Positions 17,201-22,788 of a stretch of 31,861 bases of DNA are shown in pieces. A model generated the notes under the pieces. The model was given only the letters and a program-made list of their open reading frames with translations. It made no database searches and was not told where the DNA came from. The DNA comes from Erysipelotrichaceae bacterium. Its GTDB lineage: Bacteria; Bacillota_I; Bacilli_A; Erysipelotrichales; Erysipelotrichaceae. Location of the stretch: positions 1 to 31,861 of the forward strand of contig CAAEVI010000005.1 in assembly GCA_900759455.1 (NCBI GenBank), in the 5' to 3' direction. How positions within the stretch are numbered: position 1 is the first letter of the stretch; each line of letters opens with the position of its first letter. Position numbers and translations under genes: made by a program.

Positions 17201-17899
17201 GCTTTTCTCAATGATCCTCAGCTGATCGACATATTTTTCAAATTGTCAGAGAAGCATCAGCTGTTGATATCGATACGAAGCGTGGTTTATCGAATCACAG
17301 ATAAGATGCCGCAAAAAATAGTGCGTACGTCGTATGAGATCAATGATAAGGAGCTATTAAGAGAATGGTTCAGGTGTTGTGATATTCCTTTAATGCAGCA
17401 GAAAAAATGCGGCGTTCTTGAAAGAAACGGAAACTGCTTTGCATACATTTGCGGTTGCGGCAATCTAAACGGGTTGGCGGCAAACGGTACCGGATCATTA
17501 AAGGAAAGTCCTGCAGCAAAAGCAGTTGGCTTAACGGCAGACAAAAAACTGTATTTTTTGGAAACGGGGGTATTTACATTGCTGATTTATGCACAGCGGG
17601 GAGCTGAAGAAAAAATCTGCCGGCTTCTTGTCAGCTGGGGAGAGGAAATCGAACAAAGCAAAGAAGACGATACATGCATTTTAACAAAACGTTTCTGCAT
17701 CGGCTGGGCAGGTAATCAAAAGGTACGGGAACTTGCGCATCAGTATCGATATGAAGGAAAGATTTGCTGGATCGGCTGTGGTTTGGAAGAATACGGACAT
17801 TTGTTTGGTTTTCGTTCTTGTACCTGTTCAAATGACGAAATGATCGTTCGTATGTCAGGAAAGGAAGAACATGTGCAGTTATGGAAGAAAAAAATATAA
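14276..17899 (+). CDS. essC: EssC/YukB-type FtsK/SpoIIIE ATPase of a type VII secretion system
   Basis: The membrane motor of Bacillota T7SS. In 1207 residues there is a degenerate FHA-like start (1-75), a good FHA domain (about 85-155, GRSDAC, SNQHV, DLNSTNGTYVNG), two membrane helices (about 220-265) and a linker. ATPase domain 1 follows, with Walker A GTTGAGKS at 586-593 and Walker B LFLIVDE with D700/E701. Two shorter C-terminal ATPase-like modules have lost their P-loops: the second has a Walker B-like VFIEDM but no Walker A, and the third is more eroded. Known EssC/YukB proteins are about 1480-1500 residues, so this one is short. The start at 14276 has AAGGA upstream; the ATG at 14258 has none. 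It overlaps both neighbours. Confidence 0.92.
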   Translation: MIEICLFAGEWQTTVYGDIGFCHIIYHPLNKHPFIYLVKKEKEIEVFDSNEISLGLLKRQGMHGKSSQEPFFLIAQKRQATLYYFYRLENMCIGRSDACSVTVKESYISNQHVSIQWHGNKLMIKDLNSTNGTYVNGKRIKECIGECGDVIRIGMLQLIVGVDFIAVNRPVSLEAVQPQLTVNKPLIYANPLSVQWSEPAEEWMSHNLSVPPVVFRQEEMLFLLQVGPGITMAVCSMLAMRTMMSGKWMQLSLLLCMVVWPSLAFCYRRIKARKDRRKCRQSYKKKLEHEIHDIVGDRYQYVQKQRKLVTMLCEEMVLLQGLKVPLVYLGECNKQLIKAGDEADSDADEVCKKIWTEAMKKLERPKQMPVCVPVSHTVWICGNDALNFALFVLMQLLKQFGQNVMLYVYGFEDLRVLGRLRFLTCFCGKIENGSLNAISKKADDEKVILLSRNTYCSLSSDKKRTWEIICSRHARGGSFNELAINLDRKEYWNEKVIDFFPYRYSMKQWEQFCICFSKTKRYRSNEVKDFLSLFQCTDIIQLDIMRRWSKAKKQSLSVPVGWDENDQLIFLDAHERADGPHGIIAGTTGAGKSELLITYILSLACEYPPDQVNFFLIDYKGGAMAKALCDLPHISGIMTNLEAASLQRVRISLSYELTLRQREFQRLTVQKHVSSLSMEDYGKLRLAEQPEFAHLFLIVDEFAQLRSQYYEFLEDLKRIARIGRSFGIHLLLCTQKPGGLIDDQIWSNSNFHLCMRVQEAADSRDMLHNNDAVYLNKSGEFLLQVGAGSRYQHGFSAYANADYCPSTFYHRNAEHNLRINDANGKTIYCRCWRDKQAKTKQLQAICDYLQVQASECKKRARKICCEELVRYASRNSFSHPYQIGWIDVPQKQSIQPWILKEGSLAVLCASSAQTRVFFDTCISALVKENERHFFYIGDRREGMETIAPDDERMMALLFYHLEQSSNECVFIEDMHAFLNDPQLIDIFFKLSEKHQLLISIRSVVYRITDKMPQKIVRTSYEINDKELLREWFRCCDIPLMQQKKCGVLERNGNCFAYICGCGNLNGLAANGTGSLKESPAAKAVGLTADKKLYFLETGVFTLLIYAQRGAEEKICRLLVSWGEEIEQSKEDDTCILTKRFCIGWAGNQKVRELAHQYRYEGKICWIGCGLEEYGHLFGFRSCTCSNDEMIVRMSGKEEHVQLWKKKI

Positions 17900-18147
17900 A
17901 CTCATCGGTTCCGGCTGAGGTGTCTTTTCCGGCATATTCTCTTACCTATGACATGGAGCTTCCTCTTTTTGCGGATATTGAGGCAGTATTGCATTATGTC
18001 ATTGCCTGGCTGAAAGAACAAAGCGGGATTGAAATAGAAACGACAGGACATTTTTTGTGTAATGTCCGTACGAAAGAAATTATTTTCAAAGGAACAAGAT
18101 TATGCGATACGGCTGTTCTTGCAGGCGATCGACTGGTCATTTTTTAG
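17881..18147 (+). CDS. YukD/EsaB-like ubiquitin-fold protein
   Basis: An 88-residue protein with the beta-grasp pattern of YukD/EsaB: strand YDMELPLFADI, a helix (VLHYVIAWLKEQ), strand FLCNVRTKEII and the closing motif LCDTAVLAGDRLVIF, matching the family's 'L-x-x-x-x-V-x-x-G-D-x-L-x-I' end. In T7SS these small cytosolic proteins regulate or assist secretion. It overlaps the essC end by 19 bases, with AAGGAAG about 14 bases upstream, so translation probably depends on coupling. The N-terminal 15 residues are extra relative to the core fold. Confidence 0.8.
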   Translation: MEEKNINSSVPAEVSFPAYSLTYDMELPLFADIEAVLHYVIAWLKEQSGIEIETTGHFLCNVRTKEIIFKGTRLCDTAVLAGDRLVIF

Positions 18148-18157
18148 GAGTGGAAAA

Positions 18158-18448
18158 ATGAAAATCAGTGTGGATATGAATCAGTTAATACAAAATGCTT
18201 CCTACATTACACAACAGGCTGCCGAGTATGAAGCGGCCTACCGTAATGTGTATGAGCTTTTGGAACAGCTTCATTCCGTCTGGCAGGGAAAGGATTACAA
18301 TGCATTTGCGTCCCAGCTCAATGATTTCCGAAAAGATTTTGATATGATGAAACGAGTGTTGGATGAATATGCGAGGTATTTGCGTGAGAGCGCATCGGTA
18401 TACAGTCGTCTTCAGGAAGAATGTGCTGCGATGGCAGGACGTTTGTAA
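18158..18448 (+). CDS. WXG100-family protein 1 (EsxA-like)
   Basis: A 96-residue helical hairpin protein with the WXG turn at residues 42-44 (V-W-Q-G), exactly mid-protein as in EsxA-type substrates. Flanking helices are amphipathic. The start at 18158 is set by AGGAG at 18146-18150; a longer open frame from 18062 would run through the yukD-like gene. It lies 10 bp after that gene. WXG100 proteins are secreted T7SS substrates and components; with the following gene it probably forms a dimer pair. Confidence 0.93.
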   Translation: MKISVDMNQLIQNASYITQQAAEYEAAYRNVYELLEQLHSVWQGKDYNAFASQLNDFRKDFDMMKRVLDEYARYLRESASVYSRLQEECAAMAGRL

Positions 18449-18463
18449 AAGAGAGGAGGAGCC

Positions 18464-18763
18464 ATGGAGAGTGTTAGACTGTCTTCACAGGATATTGAAC
18501 AAATGGCAAGTAAACTTCAGCAGATGAATATTCAAATGCGCGGCAATCTGGATGCAGTCAGTCAAAAAATGCGTCATTTAAACAATGTTTGGGATTCACC
18601 GGCAGGAGAGGCACTTCAAAATCGATTTTTAAATCTTCTTCCGGTCTTTGATCATTATGAGAAAGTGATGGATCAGTATGTCTCTTTTCTTCGAATGATG
18701 GTACAGTCTTATCAGGATGCCGAAGGTGTCCTGAAACAACAGGCAGAAACATTTGTCTCCTGA
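18464..18763 (+). CDS. WXG100-family protein 2, with WDS instead of WXG
   Basis: A 99-residue WXG100-like helical hairpin whose turn reads W43-D44-S45-P-A-G, so the usual Gly is replaced by Ser. The C-terminal helix carries YQDAE, which fits the Y-x-x-x-D/E export motif described for WXG100/Esx proteins. GGAGGAG precedes the ATG. It lies 15 bp downstream of WXG100 protein 1, and the tandem pair suggests a heterodimer. Its last bases overlap the next short ORF. Confidence 0.9.
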   Translation: MESVRLSSQDIEQMASKLQQMNIQMRGNLDAVSQKMRHLNNVWDSPAGEALQNRFLNLLPVFDHYEKVMDQYVSFLRMMVQSYQDAEGVLKQQAETFVS

Positions 18764-18926
18764 TCATAAAAAAAACAGGGATCTGCAACAGCTGCAGCAA
18801 CTGCTTCTCGAATGCAGGTTGATTTGTCTGCAGTTGGAAAGAGGGCAGGAACAGGAGCTTCTGTTATCGTTTCTCCACCGGATTATTTCGAAAATTGAAG
18901 AGGAAATGATCATTGATCATCGATAG
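18753..18926 (+). CDS. 57-codon helical ORF: small T7SS helper or detached N-terminus of the next gene
   Basis: An open frame beginning at TTG 18753 and ending at TAG 18924-18926. It overlaps the WXG100 gene by 11 bases and the next gene by 14. The 57 residues are strongly helical and coiled-coil-like (RDLQQLQQLLLECRL, then KIEEEM), as are the small helper proteins found beside LXG-type T7SS substrates. The ribosome site is weak (CAGG). At its 3' end the sequence TGATCAT is exactly duplicated (18907-18913, 18914-18920); with one copy this frame would run straight into the downstream protein. Either a real small gene or the first part of a frameshifted one. Confidence 0.5.
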   Translation: MSPDHKKNRDLQQLQQLLLECRLICLQLERGQEQELLLSFLHRIISKIEEEMIIDHR

Positions 18927-19737
18927 TCTTCATTTTGAAAAAATGCAGCACTTGTCCCAGCGTGCCGTTAATCTGATTCACGGCAGTATGATGCAATGGC
19001 GGCAGATGAATAAAATATGTGAGCAGCTGCAATCTTTTAGTTCTTACTGCAGCCAACGTGTTCGAATTATGCTTGAGACTGAAGAAACGCTGCAGCAGAA
19101 ACAATCTTCATTTATTGACCGCATTCCAATAGATCACATGATTCATGATGGCAGTGTCCGTTTGCTTGGCCCGGATGCAGAACGACACAGTGAGGGTCGT
19201 AAATTGAGTGCCGGTATCGGAGCATATTATCATTTTGCGGCGATACGTGCTGCTGTCGGGGGAAGCATATCAATATTGTCAGCGTCTTTATCTGCGTCGA
19301 TAGCTGAGATTTCACTCAAAGGTGAGGCACATGCTGCATTGTTGAATAAGGAAGGAGGCTTTGATCCGGAGCTTGTGCTTGAAGCCGAAGCCAGTGTGTC
19401 TGCTGTACAGGCTTGTCTCACGGCCAGTGCCGGCAGCAGTTCTTTGGGCGTTTCGGCGAAGGCGGTCGGCTCCATCGGTACAGCCGGTCTGCAGGCAGAA
19501 GCGGTGCTGACGAAAAACGAGCAGACTCTTCGACTGAAGGCCGGTGCAGCAGCAATCAGCGGAGAAGCACAGTGCGTGCTCCATATTTTCGGAGCAAAAG
19601 TAACATTGAGTGCAAGTGCGTCTTTGGGAAGCGCCGAAGCGGAATTTGTATATTCGAACAGCAGCCGCGAATGGGAGTTTGGCAGCAAGCTTGGCTTTAT
19701 TGCAGGTCTAGGTTTTAGGATTAAGATATCTTTTTAA
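18913..19737 (+). CDS. Candidate T7SS substrate with Ala/Ser/Gly-rich beta-repeat domain
   Basis: A 274-residue protein starting at TTG 18913, with AAGAGGAA seven bases upstream. Residues 1-70 are helical (QHLSQRAVNLIHG, then MNKICEQLQSF), like part of an LXG/WXG-type export domain. From about residue 95 to the end the sequence alternates small and other residues (EAEASVSAVQACLTASAG, VTLSASASLGSAEAEF), typical of a regular beta structure, ending GFIAGLGFRIKISF. The location after two WXG100 genes and before a DUF4176 gene suggests a secreted effector. No known toxin catalytic motif is seen. It may be the remainder of a longer protein that includes the previous short frame. Family unknown. Confidence 0.7.
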   Translation: MIIDSLHFEKMQHLSQRAVNLIHGSMMQWRQMNKICEQLQSFSSYCSQRVRIMLETEETLQQKQSSFIDRIPIDHMIHDGSVRLLGPDAERHSEGRKLSAGIGAYYHFAAIRAAVGGSISILSASLSASIAEISLKGEAHAALLNKEGGFDPELVLEAEASVSAVQACLTASAGSSSLGVSAKAVGSIGTAGLQAEAVLTKNEQTLRLKAGAAAISGEAQCVLHIFGAKVTLSASASLGSAEAEFVYSNSSREWEFGSKLGFIAGLGFRIKISF

Positions 19738-19746
19738 GGAGCATGA

Positions 19747-20046
19747 ATGAAACAGTATTTACCATTAGGAAGTGTAGTGACACTGAAAGAGGGAGAAAAG
19801 AAACTGATGATCTGCGGAAGAATTCAAAGGGAGATTCTGAGCAGAGAAATTTATGATTATTGTGCATGTTTGTATCCGGAAGGAATGATCGATTCGAAAT
19901 CGGTATATCTTTTTGATCAGGAGGATATTAGGCATGTTTATCACATCGGTCTGCAGGATCAGGAGGAGTTTGCTTTTCGTGAAGAGATGGAAAAACAGCT
20001 TGAAAAGCTGCAAATCGATAAAAAAAGAAGCAGTGATAAAATTTGA
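19747..20046 (+). CDS. DUF4176-family T7SS-associated protein
   Basis: A 99-residue protein that matches the DUF4176 pattern well: LPLGSVVTLKEGEKKLMICG at 5-24, a Y-D-Y-C-A-C-L-Y-P-E-G core, then DQEDIRHVYHIGLQDQEE. DUF4176 genes recur in T7SS/LXG operons of Bacillota; the role is not settled but may be chaperone- or immunity-like. It is cytosolic, with no signal peptide. AAGGAG lies five bases before the ATG at 19747. It is the last gene of the locus, 9 bp after the candidate substrate, and is followed by a bidirectional terminator. Confidence 0.85.
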   Translation: MKQYLPLGSVVTLKEGEKKLMICGRIQREILSREIYDYCACLYPEGMIDSKSVYLFDQEDIRHVYHIGLQDQEEFAFREEMEKQLEKLQIDKKRSSDKI

Positions 20047-20095
20047 TGAATCAAAATCCGTCACATTGTTGATGGATGCTGTTATTCAATCGTAA

Positions 20096-20151
20096 AAAAA
20101 GAAGTCAGCGAAGTGATTGAACAGATCAATCAATTATGCTGACTTCTTTTT
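20096..20151. terminator. Bidirectional terminator closing the T7SS-like locus and the nfu operon
   Basis: Outer stem GAAGTCAGC (20101-20109) pairs with GCTGACTTC (20138-20146), extended by A/T runs. A second perfect 7-bp stem (TGATTGA / TCAATCA) lies inside the loop. T-tract on the right, A-tract on the left. Confidence 0.9.
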
Positions 20152-20155
20152 GGAT

Positions 20156-20404
20156 TTAATCAAACGCTGCAGTATTGTTTACGTCAATCATTCGAACATC
20201 TTCAAGCTCTGGGATTTCTTCTAGCAGTAAATCCCGTATGCCTCCGTAAAATGTATCTTCGATTGCCATGCATCCTACGCATGCACCAAGAAAGCGTACA
20301 TACACGATATTATTTTCAATGTGATCCAAAACCACATCTCCGCCGTCCCTTTGAATATAAGGACGAATCTTTTCCAATACTTTTATTACTTTTTTTTCGT
20401 TCAT
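20156..20404 (-). CDS. Nfu-type Fe-S cluster scaffold (NifU C-terminal domain)
   Basis: An 82-residue stand-alone NifU C-terminal domain that carries or transfers [4Fe-4S] clusters. The conserved IQRDGGDV stretch is at residues 17-24, and the cluster-binding C42-x-x-C45 lies in GACVGC. Length is typical for the single-domain form. It is the second gene of a minus-strand operon, 12 bp after the DUF212 gene. A link to the Fe-S enzyme PFOR in the same window is only thematic. Confidence 0.92.
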   Translation of the reverse strand: MNEKKVIKVLEKIRPYIQRDGGDVVLDHIENNIVYVRFLGACVGCMAIEDTFYGGIRDLLLEEIPELEDVRMIDVNNTAAFD

Positions 20405-20416
20405 AAAAAGAACTCC

Positions 20417-20884
20417 TTACAATGACATCAGCGGCGCAAGCATAAAGGCAATTAAGATACCCAGCAGAATTCCTCCGATTGCCTCTACAAATTTATGGCC
20501 GAGAACGTCTTTGATTTTTTCGTGATAAATCGGATCAGAAAAGCTGACTTTCTGCATTTCTTCAATATCACTGATCAGCTGTTTGGTCAGCTGAATGTTT
20601 TTTCCTGCATAATAACGGACATTTACTGCATCATAGATGACAATCAAAGCAAAAATGCAGGTAATCGCAAACAGTGCGGAATCAAAACCCTCCTGTAAGC
20701 CGATTGCAAGCGACAAGGCAACGACAGTAGAACTGTGTGAACTTGGGAATCCTCCGCAGGAAATAACCTGATGCAGATCCCAACGGCTGCTTCGAAAATA
20801 GAAAATGAACAGCTTCAGCACTTGCGCTACAACATTTGCCAGCAACGCCGCAATCAACGGATATAAGGACGGGGAAATCGTCAT
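20417..20884 (-). CDS. Divergent PAP2 family membrane protein (DUF212, YuiD-like)
   Basis: A 155-residue membrane protein with about four helices and the DUF212/YuiD signature GGFPSSHSSTVVAL (about residues 42-55), a relic of the PAP2 phosphatase motif. The cytosolic stretch AVNVRYYAGKN follows. The start at 20884 is set by GAGGTGATGTT before the ATG; the longer frame to 20965 crosses the promoter. Its phosphatase activity is unproven in the family. It is co-transcribed with nfu. Confidence 0.9.
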   Translation of the reverse strand: MTISPSLYPLIAALLANVVAQVLKLFIFYFRSSRWDLHQVISCGGFPSSHSSTVVALSLAIGLQEGFDSALFAITCIFALIVIYDAVNVRYYAGKNIQLTKQLISDIEEMQKVSFSDPIYHEKIKDVLGHKFVEAIGGILLGILIAFMLAPLMSL

Positions 20885-20923
20885 AACATCACCTCGTTGT
20901 CTGTTTTCTGTTTTACGTTGTTT

Positions 20924-20932
20924 ATTATACCA
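20924..20932 (-). promoter_or_regulatory. Extended -10 promoter of the DUF212-nfu operon
   Basis: Minus-strand TGGTATAAT (20932-20924), no good -35. It lies 23 bp from the divergent -10 of the S1 gene, so the two polymerase sites overlap. Confidence 0.65.
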
Positions 20933-20949
20933 CAAAATAAAAAAAGATG

Positions 20950-20958
20950 TGCTATAAT
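20950..20958 (+). promoter_or_regulatory. Extended -10 promoter of the S1-pgi operon
   Basis: TGCTATAAT (20950-20958) is followed 18 bp later by the S1 gene ATG, giving a very short leader that contains AGAGGTGA. Confidence 0.65.
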
Positions 20959-20976
20959 AAATCAAGAGGTGAGCAG

Positions 20977-21348
20977 ATGCGCTATTCGATTGGAGATGTT
21001 GTTGAAGGGGTCATTACCGGAATCAAGCCTTATGGTGCTTTTGTTGCATTGGACAGCACACATAACGGCTTAATTCATATTTCTGAGATCAGTGAACGAT
21101 ATGTTCGTGATGTCCACACATTCGTTAACATGAATGAAAAGGTAAAGGTGAAAATTCTCGATCAGGATGAAGATGGTATTCATTTCCGTCTTTCGCTGAA
21201 AGCAGTCAACTCCGGAAAGAAAAGGTATGCTCGTTATAGACATCCGGTTGCGCCTTATCCGGAATGCAACATTGGTTTTCAGTCTTTGGCCGATCAGCTC
21301 GATAACTGGATTGAAGATGCGTATAGTAGGAGGAATAACTATGATTAA
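20977..21348 (+). CDS. S1 domain RNA-binding protein (YugI/GSP13-like)
   Basis: A 123-residue protein. One S1 domain fills residues 1-72: SIGDVVEGVITGIKPYGAFV, then GLIHISEIS, and KVKILDQDEDGIHFRLSLKA. A basic, Tyr/Arg-rich tail follows. This is the architecture of general stress protein 13/CvfD-type ribosome-associated proteins. The start at 20977 has AGAGGTGA five bases upstream; the frame from 20947 begins upstream of the -10 and is rejected. Its end overlaps pgi by eight bases, so the two are translationally coupled. Confidence 0.9.
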   Translation: MRYSIGDVVEGVITGIKPYGAFVALDSTHNGLIHISEISERYVRDVHTFVNMNEKVKVKILDQDEDGIHFRLSLKAVNSGKKRYARYRHPVAPYPECNIGFQSLADQLDNWIEDAYSRRNNYD

Positions 21349-22612
21349 ACTTGAAACTAAACATGCGTTTCTCAAAGAAAATGTAAAAGATTATCAGTCT
21401 GTAGTTGATGGTCTTCATCAGCAGCTGATGAACAAAGAGTGTAAGGGAAATGATTATGTTGGCTGGGTAGAATGGCCGAACAACTATGATAAAGAAGAAT
21501 TTGCCCGCATCAAAGAGGCTGCAGCCCGCATGAGGGAAATGTGTGATGTATTTGTCGTTTGCGGAATCGGCGGTTCCTATCTTGGTGCCCGTGCCGCTGT
21601 TGAGATGATCAATGGGCTGTATGCCGCAAAGAAGCCTGAGCTCATTTTCATCGGAAATACATTCTCGAGTACATACATTGCACAGGTAATGGAGTATATC
21701 AAGGATAAAGAAGTATGTGTCAATGTTATTTCAAAATCAGGTACAACAACGGAAACATCACTTGCTTTCCGTCTGTTAAAACAGTTCATGGATAAAAAAT
21801 ACGGTGCTGAAGCCAAAAATCGTATTATCGCGACGACTGATAAGGCACGCGGTGTTTTGAAAGAAGTTGCTGACAAAGAGGGGTATGAAACATTTGTGAT
21901 TCCGGATGATATCGGAGGACGTTACTCTGTGATCACTCCGGTAGGACTTCTGCCGATTGCAGTTGCCGGCATTGATATCGATGCCATCATGAAAGGCTTG
22001 AAGAAAGCGTATGATGATTTTTCAACAAGTGATCTGGATAAGAACCCGGCATATGCTTATGCGGTATGCCGCCGTATTCTGCAGAACCAGGGATATGATG
22101 TTGAGATGCTGGTCAGCTATGAACTGCAGATGTCTATGATCGCTGAATGGTGGAAACAGCTGTTTGGTGAAAGCGAAGGAAAAGAAGGAAAAGGAATTCT
22201 GCCTGATTCGGCTACTTTCTCAACAGATTTGCATTCACTGGGACAGTTCGTTCAGGAAGGAAAGAAAGTTTTATTTGAAACTATTCTGATGGTGGAACAT
22301 CCGACCCTGGATATTACTTTCCCTGAAGATGCTGAGAATCTGGACCAGATGAATTATCTGAGCGGTAAATCTGTTGACTGGGTAAATAAAATGGCTGCAC
22401 AGGGTACACTGGAGGCACATGTGAATACAGGAAACGTTCCGAACCTGATTCTGACGATGGAAGATATGAGTGCCGAAAGCTTTGGTTATATGTGCTACTT
22501 CTTCTTCCGTGCATGTGCGATGACAGTTTTAATGTTGGATGTCAATCCGTTTAATCAGCCAGGTGTTGAAGTTTACAAGAAGAATATGTTCCGTTTGCTT
22601 GGAAAACAATAA
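21341..22612 (+). CDS. pgi: Glucose-6-phosphate isomerase
   Basis: Pgi interconverts glucose-6-phosphate and fructose-6-phosphate in glycolysis. In 423 residues the protein shows the family signatures GIGGSYLGARA, the sugar-phosphate loop ISKSGTTTETS and, further on, FGESEGKEGKGILPDSA. The C-terminal VYKKNMF carries the active-site lysine region. Length is slightly shorter than the approximately 450-residue Bacillus enzyme. The start at 21341 is set by AGGAGG at 21328-21333; the longer frame from 21227 lies inside the S1 gene. Codon use is biased to preferred codons, which suggests high expression. A terminator follows immediately. Confidence 0.97.
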   Translation: MIKLETKHAFLKENVKDYQSVVDGLHQQLMNKECKGNDYVGWVEWPNNYDKEEFARIKEAAARMREMCDVFVVCGIGGSYLGARAAVEMINGLYAAKKPELIFIGNTFSSTYIAQVMEYIKDKEVCVNVISKSGTTTETSLAFRLLKQFMDKKYGAEAKNRIIATTDKARGVLKEVADKEGYETFVIPDDIGGRYSVITPVGLLPIAVAGIDIDAIMKGLKKAYDDFSTSDLDKNPAYAYAVCRRILQNQGYDVEMLVSYELQMSMIAEWWKQLFGESEGKEGKGILPDSATFSTDLHSLGQFVQEGKKVLFETILMVEHPTLDITFPEDAENLDQMNYLSGKSVDWVNKMAAQGTLEAHVNTGNVPNLILTMEDMSAESFGYMCYFFFRACAMTVLMLDVNPFNQPGVEVYKKNMFRLLGKQ

Positions 22613-22626
22613 TCAAGCAATTAGAC

Positions 22627-22653
22627 AGGTGCCATTTGCGGCACCTTTTTTTT
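22627..22653 (+). terminator. Terminator of the S1-pgi operon
   Basis: A 7-bp stem (AGGTGCC / GGCACCT, loop ATTTGC) followed by eight T residues, 15 bp after the pgi stop. Confidence 0.93.
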
Positions 22654-22788
22654 ATGAACTACGGGTCAAAGCATAACTGCCGTAAAAATCTTTGCGATAA
22701 AATGAAAAAAGATGCTATCAAATCAAAAGCCCAAACATATACTGGAGTGAATGATAGGCGGATATGCCGGAAAACAAGGAGGATCTGT

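Noticed and set aside
22636..22788. Longer N-terminus for the giant repeat protein (51 extra residues)
   Set aside because: It would start inside the pgi terminator hairpin, has no ribosome site, and the extra residues do not look like a domain or signal peptide. AAGGAGG at 22776-22782 fixes the ATG at 22789.
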